The position numbers were made by a program, and so were the translations under genes. Source: Candidatus Sordicultor fermentans (GTDB lineage: Bacteria; Atribacterota; Atribacteria; Atribacterales; Caldatribacteriaceae). Taken from it: a stretch of DNA of 13,744 nucleotides. Numbering within the stretch: position 1 is the stretch's first letter; each line of letters starts with the position of its first letter. The notes below the pieces were generated by a model that saw only the letters and a program-made list of their open reading frames with translations, was not told where the DNA came from and searched no databases. The stretch is taken from NCBI GenBank assembly GCA_002385475.1, contig DGDO01000053.1:1-13744 (forward strand), read 5' to 3'. This document shows, piece after piece, positions 1-4,906 of the stretch.

Positions 1-12
1 TATAAGAGACAG
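1..12. other. Nextera adapter remnant (mosaic end)
   Basis: The first 12 bases, TATAAGAGACAG, are the 3' end of the Tn5/Nextera mosaic end (AGATGTGTATAAGAGACAG). The matching reverse-complement mosaic end sits at the other end of the window. These bases are library adapter, not genome, and should be trimmed before the tctB fragment is interpreted. Confidence 0.93.
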
Positions 13-218
13 GAATAAGACTGCGCCTTTTCCCTTCTTTGTTTCAATCCCCTTAAAATTAAAAATAGGTTCAAAACCATCAAACCCCCCAAAGCAATAG
101 CGGGAAACAAACCAGGACTTATACCCACGTGGCTTTGAGGAAGCCCCATCGCCCCTATTAGAAGAAACCCCGAAACAAACAAGAGTGAAAATCCAATTAT
201 AATATCAGCTTTCCCCAT
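13..218 (-). CDS. tctB: TctB-like small membrane subunit of a tripartite tricarboxylate transporter, 5' part only
   Basis: Partial gene: the ATG start is at 218 and the frame runs off the contig end, giving about 68 genuine codons. Codons read from positions 1-12 come from adapter. A strong SD, AGGAGGT, lies at 233-227, about 9 nt before the ATG. The peptide begins MGKADIIIGF, continues as a hydrophobic helix (about residues 5-27), then has the loop SPGLFPAIALGGLMVLNL entering a second helix. That layout matches TctB proteins, which have four membrane segments and a G/S-P-G-x-F-P motif after helix 1. It follows tctC directly, as expected for tctCBA order, and tctA should lie beyond the window. 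TctB is the small integral membrane partner of the large TctA permease in secondary, ion-driven uptake of carboxylates. The family call rests on helix pattern, motif and position. Confidence 0.8.
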
Positions 219-233
219 TTTGCGATACCTCCT

Positions 234-261
234 CAGTGTCCCCTCCTGCGAGGGGACACTG
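234..261 (-). promoter_or_regulatory. Perfect 12-bp stem-loop between tctC and tctB
   Basis: CAGTGTCCCCTC (234-245) and GAGGGGACACTG (250-261) are perfect inverted repeats around a 4-nt loop. The hairpin starts 5 nt after the tctC stop and ends next to the tctB SD (227-233). No U-run follows it, so it is not a simple intrinsic terminator. More likely it protects the 3' end of a processed tctC message or limits tctB translation, giving more binding protein than membrane subunits. Function is inferred; the structure is directly visible. Confidence 0.75.
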
Positions 262-266
262 TAAAC

Positions 267-1241
267 TCATTTGTAAAATTCTCCTAGCCCATATTTGGTG
301 ATAATCTCTTGGTAACGCTCAAACTCTGAAGCAAGGTGCTTTCCGAACTCCTCTGGGCCAAGATATAGCGCATTTTGCCCTAAGTTTTCGGCATCCTTCT
401 GAAAATCAGGGTCTTCCAGCACTGCCTTAAAAACTTCAGCAATCTGTTCTACAATTTCAGGATCTACTCCTTTGGGAACTACCACACCCCTCCACATGAA
501 TGCCGTAAAGTCATAACCTTGTTCTTGAGCTGTAGGAAATTGGGGAAATTTCCCAAGCCGCTCTTCAGCAAAAACTGCAAGCATCTCCAGCTCACCGGCT
601 TCCACGTTAGGGAAACCCTCAGGGGAAGAAGCTACTACTGTATCAATATGCCCTCCAAGTAAAGCATTAACGGAGGGACCTCCGCCATCAAAGGGTACAT
701 GAATGAACTTCAGGTCAAAAGCGCTCTCAAAACACAATGCCACCAAATGGTTACCACCACCAGCACCGCTGTTACCTACCGTCACCACTCCCGGGTTTTC
801 CCTGACATACTCAACCAGCTCGGAAAGACTGTTCCATTTTTTTAATTTACTATTTACTAGTATATAGCAGGGATTATTTACCAGCAGACATACTGGATCA
901 AAGCTTTCAATAGGATGATAAGGAGCAGGCCCCATTAATGCTCTGGTAATAACAGGGTTAACAGCAGCAACCAGAGTATAACCATCAGGCCTGGCTTTGG
1001 CGCCCTCACCATAACCTATAGCCGATCCTCCTCCAGGTACATTCTTAATAATCAATTGTTTGCCATTAGCATATTTGGGAAAATACTTAGCAACTGCTCT
1101 ATACAATACATCGGTGGCTCCCCCTGCTTCCCAGGGAATAATTATTTCTACTTCCTTTTCTGGCCACTCCTGAGCCCAAGCAACTCCTGCAGTACTCAAA
1201 AACAACACAAACATCAAAAAACATACAAAAAACTTCCTCAA
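267..1241 (-). CDS. tctC: TctC/Bug-family periplasmic solute-binding protein
   Basis: Extracytoplasmic carboxylate-binding receptor of a tripartite tricarboxylate transporter. I choose the TTG at 1241 (MRKFFVCFLM...), which gives a normal signal peptide ending AWA before QEWPEKEVEIIIPW. It has an SD, GGGAG, 8 nt upstream. The open frame reaches a TTG at 1271 (334 codons in total), but that start has no SD. The mature N-terminus shows the Bug hallmarks: an IIIPW-x-AGG-x-TD pocket motif, NVPGGGSAIGYGEGAKARPDGY, and later HVPFDGGGPSVNALLGGHID and GVVVPKGVDPEIV. Length is normal for the family (about 320 residues). There is no lipobox cysteine, so the protein is free in the periplasm. The ligand is unknown; Bug receptors bind di- and tricarboxylates, aromatic acids and others. 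The gene is followed by a stem-loop and tctB, and is preceded by a candidate promoter and operator at 1358-1377. Confidence 0.93.
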   Translation of the reverse strand: MRKFFVCFLMFVLFLSTAGVAWAQEWPEKEVEIIIPWEAGGATDVLYRAVAKYFPKYANGKQLIIKNVPGGGSAIGYGEGAKARPDGYTLVAAVNPVITRALMGPAPYHPIESFDPVCLLVNNPCYILVNSKLKKWNSLSELVEYVRENPGVVTVGNSGAGGGNHLVALCFESAFDLKFIHVPFDGGGPSVNALLGGHIDTVVASSPEGFPNVEAGELEMLAVFAEERLGKFPQFPTAQEQGYDFTAFMWRGVVVPKGVDPEIVEQIAEVFKAVLEDPDFQKDAENLGQNALYLGPEEFGKHLASEFERYQEIITKYGLGEFYK

Positions 1242-1293
1242 TCTACTCACTCCCTTCTCAAGATTTTTCAAAAAACTAAAGTTTCTCTCTTAA

Positions 1294-1311
1294 TCAAAAA
1301 CCAGAAAACAT
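1294..1311 (-). other. Micro-ORF (MFSGF) with strong Shine-Dalgarno in the tctC leader
   Basis: AGGAGGTGA (1321-1313) is a near-perfect anti-16S match. An ATG at 1311 lies one base after it and opens a 5-codon frame, MFSGF, ending in TGA, about 52 nt before the tctC start. The SD-to-ATG spacing is shorter than optimal. It could be a leader peptide, a ribosome loading site, or the relict start of a lost gene. Confidence 0.3.
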
Positions 1312-1357
1312 GTCACCTCCTATTTCCTTATAATAGTTAATAGTTAATATTTAATAT

Positions 1358-1377
1358 CTGATATATCAGCAATTATA
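1358..1377 (-). promoter_or_regulatory. Candidate tctC promoter -10 with palindromic operator at the start site
   Basis: On the minus strand a consensus TATAAT lies at 1377-1372. The perfect 12-bp palindrome CTGATATATCAG (1358-1369) follows and would cover the transcription start expected about 7 nt downstream. The -35 region about 17 bp upstream (CATAAG) is weak, as for an activator-dependent or AT-rich promoter. Iterated TTAATA-type sequence borders the palindrome at about 1330-1357. The pairing of -10 and palindrome suggests a repressor site for the tct genes; the regulator is unknown. Confidence 0.45.
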
Positions 1378-1395
1378 CAAAAAATATATATTTTC

Positions 1396-1440
1396 TTATG
1401 GAAATCTTTTTAAATTATCTATTAATGTGAAATCCCCCAA
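1396..1440 (-). other. Short TTG-started ORF behind a perfect Shine-Dalgarno
   Basis: AAAGGAGGTGA (1457-1447) is a full-length anti-SD match. The TTG at 1440 follows at good spacing and opens a 14-residue frame, MGDFTLIDNLKRFP, that ends at 1396, upstream of the proposed tctC -10. No protein family is recognisable. It may be a leader peptide or the stub of a deleted gene. The rest of the divergent region (about 1458-1741) holds only short inverted repeats (CACTAC/GTAGTG at 1474-1489, AGAGAT/ATCTCT at 1587-1603) and no gene I can support. Confidence 0.25.
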
Positions 1441-1741
1441 TTTCCTTCACCTCCTTTGTTCAGACTTTCAGACCACTACAAGCGTAGTGTATCGTCTTCC
1501 CTAAAGTTTGTCAATAGATCGAATTGCCTCAACTAAAATCAAAGTGAAATTAATATTCCCTTAAGAGAATATTCTTAGGGGGGATTAGAGATGAAGTATC
1601 TCTCGCAGGCACGAAGAGAGATTATTTATGAGGGAAATTAAAAATATATAAACTATCCAGGAAAGAAAAGAAAGAGAGAATCGATAACCTAACAGCTATT
1701 GCTTCAGGTGACATTTTCATAGAATATTGAAATAAAAATTG

Positions 1742-1774
1742 AGTGGTGTTTTTTAACCACTATTAGATTATAAT
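1742..1774 (+). promoter_or_regulatory. Candidate promoter and small inverted repeat upstream of the UPF0158 gene
   Basis: TATAAT at 1769-1774 lies 42 bp before the UPF0158 start. The -35 region is poor. The inverted repeat AGTGGT (1742-1747) / ACCACT (1756-1761), with an 8-nt T-rich spacer, covers the place where a -35 box would be, so it may be an operator. ACCACTA also occurs at 1473-1479 in the same intergenic region. Confidence 0.4.
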
Positions 1775-1816
1775 ATGGATTAGTCTACAAAAGATGAGGG
1801 CAGGAGAGATTGGAAT

Positions 1817-2257
1817 ATGGATGAAAAACGAGCGTTAAAGATAGATTTAGAGGAGCTTTGTTTGGCAATGGAGAATAATTCCTACGACCTTGATTATTAT
1901 CTGGACCTGGAAACAGGAGAGGTAATATTTATTTCTGATTATATGGATGATGCAAACCTGGAAGAGTTAAAGGACAGAATTGATGAAAATCCGGACCGTT
2001 ATGAACCGATACCTAAAGCTGAATCTTCTGAGGATTATGACGATATGGTAGATTTTATTTCCACTGTGGAAGATGAGCACCTTGTCGAGTTGCTTGAGGT
2101 AGCTATAGACGGTAAAGGTGCCTTCCGCCGGTTTAAAGATGTCCTGGCTCGCTATCCCGAGGAAAAGGAGAGGTGGTATCGTTTTAAGAACGAGAGAATG
2201 AAGGAAAGAGCGATCTCCTGGCTTGAGGCCATAGGTATAAGCCTGCAGGGGGAGTGA
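1817..2257 (+). CDS. UPF0158 family protein
   Basis: A 146-residue acidic, soluble protein with no signal or membrane segment. It matches the UPF0158 layout: an N-terminal segment with YYLDLETGEVIFI (residues about 28-40), an RYEPIPK linker, then DDMVDFISTVEDEHL, and the most characteristic stretch, AIDGKGAFRRFKDVL (about 92-106), followed by RWYRFKNERM and a C-terminal WL. The biochemical role of the family is not established. The ATG at 1817 has AGGAG (1802-1806) 10 nt upstream. It is the only confident plus-strand gene here and lies between two minus-strand operons, with its own candidate promoter. No partner gene follows except a 21-codon frame at 2263. Decayed sequence begins right after it, so it may have lost neighbours. 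Confidence 0.88.
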   Translation: MDEKRALKIDLEELCLAMENNSYDLDYYLDLETGEVIFISDYMDDANLEELKDRIDENPDRYEPIPKAESSEDYDDMVDFISTVEDEHLVELLEVAIDGKGAFRRFKDVLARYPEEKERWYRFKNERMKERAISWLEAIGISLQGE

Positions 2258-2262
2258 TTTAT

Positions 2263-2328
2263 ATGACTAATAGGTTGGTAGAATGGTGTTATACGAATGA
2301 GTCCATTGCTAACCCCGCTGAACATTAA
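2263..2328 (+). other. Possible 21-codon ORF directly after the UPF0158 gene
   Basis: An ATG at 2263, five bases after the UPF0158 stop, opens a short frame beginning MTNRLVEWCYTN and ending at TAA 2326-2328. GGGGGAG at about 2248-2254 gives a plausible SD at normal spacing. The peptide resembles no family I know. Given the decayed sequence that follows, it is most likely the 5' stub of a disrupted gene rather than a functional peptide. Confidence 0.25.
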
Positions 2329-2503
2329 AATTGGCGAAGATACCCACCAATATATCTGCTACAGTTCCATTATCGGAAACCTGTTTTACGCCTTTAGATT
2401 CCACGCCCCGGTAAATGATTTTGAAAAACACGGGAAACAGTGCTTACCACTATCCGTTCTGTATCTATCAAAACCATTGAATAAAACATTAAAGAACAAT
2501 AAA

Positions 2504-2656
2504 TTATTCTGAAAAACTTTTCGTCCAATCCGGTTGTGGTGGAGAATTGTTGTTTAATATTTCTCTCCAGACCTCATCGGTCAACCGCTCATTCATAGGT
2601 TGCTTAAATTCATAATAACTGAAAACCGGCCCGGATCCCAAAATGATATCTGAAAG
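2504..2656 (-). pseudogene. C-terminal remnant of a DUF3160 protein gene
   Basis: On the minus strand, 50 codons between an in-frame TAG (2657-2659) and TAA (2504-2506) read as the end of a DUF3160 protein. The stretch runs through SGPVFSYYEF, then ERLTDEVWREIL, then PPQPDWTKSF and the stop. The combination SYYEF...RLTDE.WR...PP.P.W..SF is the conserved C-terminal signature of that family as I know it, but the rest of the several-hundred-residue protein is missing. There is no start codon or SD, and upstream sequence in the same frame is interrupted. This is a gene fossil left by deletion or rearrangement next to the IclR gene. A further open minus-strand stretch of 44 codons at 2309-2443 looks coding in composition (it includes SKGVKQVSDNGTVADI), but I cannot identify it; it may be another remnant. 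Confidence 0.6.
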
Positions 2657-2910
2657 CTAAAACAGTATGAGAGGCATCGAATGAGAACATTCACTTCCAG
2701 TCGGAGCAACAGCGACAATCGCGGTCTGATGAAGTTTCTGAATAAACAAATGGTGGCACAAAAAAATGACAGCCACGATCATTGACCGTTTAATTCATTC
2801 TACTATTAACCGTTATTAATTCTAGGGTTAAGGGTGCCACAAAAATTAATTTCTGGAATGTTGTAAATTCATCTTGCCCAACACAAAAATTAACGCTCAA
2901 CGACCATCTT
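2657..2910. other. Gene-free intergenic stretch with short repeats
   Basis: No supported gene. CACAAAAATTAA occurs twice (2838-2849 and 2882-2893). The heptamers GTGGCAC (2753-2759) and GTGCCAC (2834-2840) are inverted relative to each other, both followed by A-runs. With the DUF3160 remnant next door this looks like decayed sequence; the short repeats alone do not define a mobile element. Confidence 0.35.
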
Positions 2911-2935
2911 ATTAACCAATAAGGGAGAGGTTAAT
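2911..2935 (-). terminator. Weak stem-loop just after the IclR gene
   Basis: ATTAACC (2911-2917) and GGTTAAT (2929-2935) form a 7-bp stem with an 11-nt loop, starting immediately after the regulator's stop codon at 2936. An overlapping alternative pairs CTTATT with AATAAG. No clear U-run follows; a T5 tract appears only about 20 nt later. It could mark the 3' end of the operon but is not a canonical intrinsic terminator. Confidence 0.35.
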
Positions 2936-3715
2936 TCAATCAGCTTGTTTCCCATAGCCTCCCAGATCCTGAGAAATCGAAGAGGCTATTTTTTGAAGTG
3001 AAGATGATATCTCGGGAATTTTATCTGGGGAAAAATCCTTAAAAAACCCCGAAACACTAAGGGCAGCCACCACCTTACCGCTAAAATCAATTATTGGCGC
3101 TCCAACACAGATTATACCTTCCTCATTTTCCTGATTATCAAGAGCATAACCTCGCTTTCTAATACCCAGTAGTTCTTCTTTGAGTCTGTCAGAGGAAACA
3201 ATGGTATTTTGAGTTCGAGGAATTAGCTCAACTTCTTTAAGATAACGGTCAATGTCTTCTTCGGAGGAATAAGCCAAAAAAACTTTCCCCAAAGCGGTAC
3301 AATATAGAGGAATTCTCATCCCCACCCGGGAGCGCATTTGTAAGGTCTTTGGTCCCTCCACTTTATCAATATAAAGGGCCTCGTTCCCCTCTCTAATTGC
3401 TAGATGGGCCGTTTGATTTAACTCATCTACCAATTTAACGAGATAAGAATGAGCAATTTCTCTCAAATCAAACCCATTTAGAACATAGTTACCCAGCTCT
3501 ACAAGCTTAATTCCCGGTTTGTATCCACCATCAGAAGCTCGAGAAACATAACCGTAACTTAAAAAAGTGTTTAAATATCGATATATAGTGGAGGGATGGA
3601 GTTCTATCTTCTGAGAAATTTCCTTGATAGTTATACCGTTTCCTCCTTCAAAAACTACGATTTCCAATATTTTTATGGCCTGTTCCAAAGCACCAATAGA
3701 GCTTTTAGCAGACAT
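2936..3715 (-). CDS. IclR-family transcriptional regulator (KdgR-like by context)
   Basis: A 259-residue regulator with the full IclR layout. The N-terminal winged helix-turn-helix (about 10-70) contains ALEQAIKILEIV, ITIKEISQKIELHPSTIYRYLNTF as the recognition unit, and a wing at YKPGIKLVELG. The C-terminal effector domain (about 85-255) contains YIDKVEG, the PLYCTALGKVFLA motif, GYALDNQENEEG, and CVGAPIIDFSGKVVAALSVSG with the conserved cysteine at about 203. Its ATG overlaps the kinase stop in TAATG, with a GGAAGGTG SD inside the kinase gene, so the two are translationally coupled. IclR proteins next to KDG kinases usually sense a sugar-acid intermediate such as 2-keto-3-deoxygluconate; that ligand is inferred. 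As the last gene of the array it probably controls its own operon, possibly also the nearby tct genes. I could not find a shared operator. Confidence 0.93.
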   Translation of the reverse strand: MSAKSSIGALEQAIKILEIVVFEGGNGITIKEISQKIELHPSTIYRYLNTFLSYGYVSRASDGGYKPGIKLVELGNYVLNGFDLREIAHSYLVKLVDELNQTAHLAIREGNEALYIDKVEGPKTLQMRSRVGMRIPLYCTALGKVFLAYSSEEDIDRYLKEVELIPRTQNTIVSSDRLKEELLGIRKRGYALDNQENEEGIICVGAPIIDFSGKVVAALSVSGFFKDFSPDKIPEISSSLQKIASSISQDLGGYGKQAD

Positions 3716-4680
3716 TATCTATTCACCTTCCCAGATATAGAAGAAGTTACCAAAGCTTCTACAAAATGACGGTCAAAAATGGGCATATCTCCTGCCACGC
3801 TCATTTTTAAAGAAGCCATAGCATTGCCCCACAGGGCAGCTTCTTCCAGGCTTTTTTTACAGAGATACCCATACAGAAATCCAGCCACAAAAGCATCTCC
3901 TGCTCCTATTCTATCCACCGCTTCCGTAGCAAAGCTGGGCTGGTATATAGAGATATCCTTACTCAATACGAAACATCCTTTTTCACCAGCGGTTAAAACA
4001 TATATTTTATCTTTCCCATAGTTTGACTGGAGAAAAGCTAACTTTTCCTGGTAATCTTCATTTTCTAGTCCAAAAATGATTTGCAAGTCTTCTTCTTTTA
4101 TGAAAATAATATCTATAGACCCCATCACCTCTTCTACAAACTTCCGACATTCCTCCGGACTCCACAGTTTACTACGATAGTTAACATCAAAAGAAACCTC
4201 TAAGGTGGCGGGCTTGAACCTGAGCAGATTTCTCACATTTATGTCACAAATGGAGCTGAGGGGAGGAGTGATACCGGTAAGGTGCAAAAGAGAGCTCTGG
4301 GAGAGTAAAGAAAAATCCTTTTCTTTCAGCTCAAAACGGGAAAAGGTAGAATCCTTTCTATCATAGAGAACCTCTGCACCTTCCCTTAGATGAGCAAGCT
4401 CCAGGAAATAAAGACCCATCCTTCCTTCTCCTGAAAGCTCTAAACAGTCAACTCCTACTCCAAATCTTCTCAGTTCTTGAAACACCCTTCGCCCCAGAAA
4501 GTTGTTCGGAAGAGCTCCCAACAGTTGAGTTTTCAACCCCAGGATAGAACAACCAGCTAAAACATTGGCCTCCGCCCCTCCCACTTCTACCTGCCAGGAA
4601 TCGCTTTTCAAAAAAGTTTTAAGTCTTTCCGGGGTCAGACGAATCAAAGGTTCTCCATAGCTTATAATATCAGTTTTCAT
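3715..4680 (-). CDS. kdgK: PfkB-family sugar kinase, probably 2-keto-3-deoxygluconate kinase
   Basis: A 321-residue ribokinase/PfkB kinase. It shows GEPLIRLTP at the N-terminus, the first family signature GGAEANVLAG (34-43), DVNYRSKLW (165-173), the nucleotide-site TAGEKG (230-235), and the second signature DRIGAGDAFVAGF (256-268) with catalytic Asp262 and the GAGD anion hole. YDRKDSTFSRF and the late SVAGDMP are typical of KDG kinases rather than fructokinases or ribokinases. The predicted reaction is ATP-dependent phosphorylation of 2-keto-3-deoxy-D-gluconate (or a close deoxy-keto acid) to KDPG, which then needs an aldolase that is not in the window. The ATG at 4680 has GGAAGGATG about 8 nt upstream. 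It also overlaps by ATGA the end of a 13-codon frame (4677-4718). The start of the IclR gene overlaps its stop. Fructokinase or tagatose-type specificity cannot be fully excluded. Confidence 0.88.
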   Translation of the reverse strand: MKTDIISYGEPLIRLTPERLKTFLKSDSWQVEVGGAEANVLAGCSILGLKTQLLGALPNNFLGRRVFQELRRFGVGVDCLELSGEGRMGLYFLELAHLREGAEVLYDRKDSTFSRFELKEKDFSLLSQSSLLHLTGITPPLSSICDINVRNLLRFKPATLEVSFDVNYRSKLWSPEECRKFVEEVMGSIDIIFIKEEDLQIIFGLENEDYQEKLAFLQSNYGKDKIYVLTAGEKGCFVLSKDISIYQPSFATEAVDRIGAGDAFVAGFLYGYLCKKSLEEAALWGNAMASLKMSVAGDMPIFDRHFVEALVTSSISGKVNR

Positions 4681-4718
4681 AATATCATCCTTCCAAATCT
4701 TACCTTAAGTTCTATCAT
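4677..4718 (-). other. Possible 13-codon upstream ORF coupled to kdgK
   Basis: The ATG at 4718 opens the frame MIELKVRFGRMIL, whose TGA overlaps the kdgK ATG as ATGA, the classic translational-coupling arrangement. GAGGGGG about 11 nt upstream and GGGA closer in are possible but non-ideal ribosome sites. The kdgK SD lies inside this frame. It may be a leader peptide controlling kinase synthesis, or chance. Confidence 0.3.
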
Positions 4719-4780
4719 TTTTCCCAAAACCCCCTCAGATTAAGCTTTTATGTATTTTCATCCTCCAACTATGTTGAAAA

Positions 4781-4800
4781 GGAAGTACTTTGCTACTTCC
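4781..4800 (-). terminator. Short hairpin with T-run between the flavoprotein gene and kdgK
   Basis: GGAAGTA (4781-4787) and TACTTCC (4794-4800) form a 7-bp stem with a 6-nt loop. In the minus-strand transcript it is followed directly by TTTT. It may be a partial terminator or attenuator that lowers kinase and regulator expression relative to upstream genes. Confidence 0.4.
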
Positions 4801-4871
4801 AGATACCACGCTTTAGCCCTTATAGCATGCAGCGTCCCAATTCTCCTCCTGTTTTCTGATCGGGGAAGAGC

Positions 4872-4906
4872 AAACTACTAAAAGATAGTTTTATCTTTTA
4901 GAGTTT
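4872..4906 (-). terminator. Stem-loop spanning the stop codon of the flavoprotein gene
   Basis: CTAAAAGATA (4878-4887) and TATCTTTTAG (4892-4901) pair perfectly around a 4-nt loop. AAACT (4872-4876) and AGTTT (4902-4906) extend the stem past one bulged base. The TAA stop of the flavoprotein gene (4891-4893) is in the loop/stem, so the last codons form one arm. The stem is AT-rich and no long U-run follows, so termination would be partial at best; a role in mRNA 3'-end stability is as likely. Confidence 0.45.

Noticed and set aside
1474..1489. CACTAC/GTAGTG inverted repeat as an operator or terminator
   Set aside because: A 6-bp stem in AT-rich intergenic DNA with no promoter boxes positioned around it; too weak to call.
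1617..1717. 32-codon minus-strand frame in the divergent intergenic region
   Set aside because: Starts ATG but lacks any SD and has no recognisable features; low-complexity AT-rich composition explains it.
2297..2512. 71-codon plus-strand open frame after the UPF0158 gene
   Set aside because: No SD and no family resemblance; the opposite strand looks more coding-like here and ends in the DUF3160 remnant.
2753..2840. Possible miniature mobile element bounded by GTGGCAC/GTGCCAC
   Set aside because: Only 7-bp arms about 75 nt apart, no target-site duplication, and no second copy in the window.
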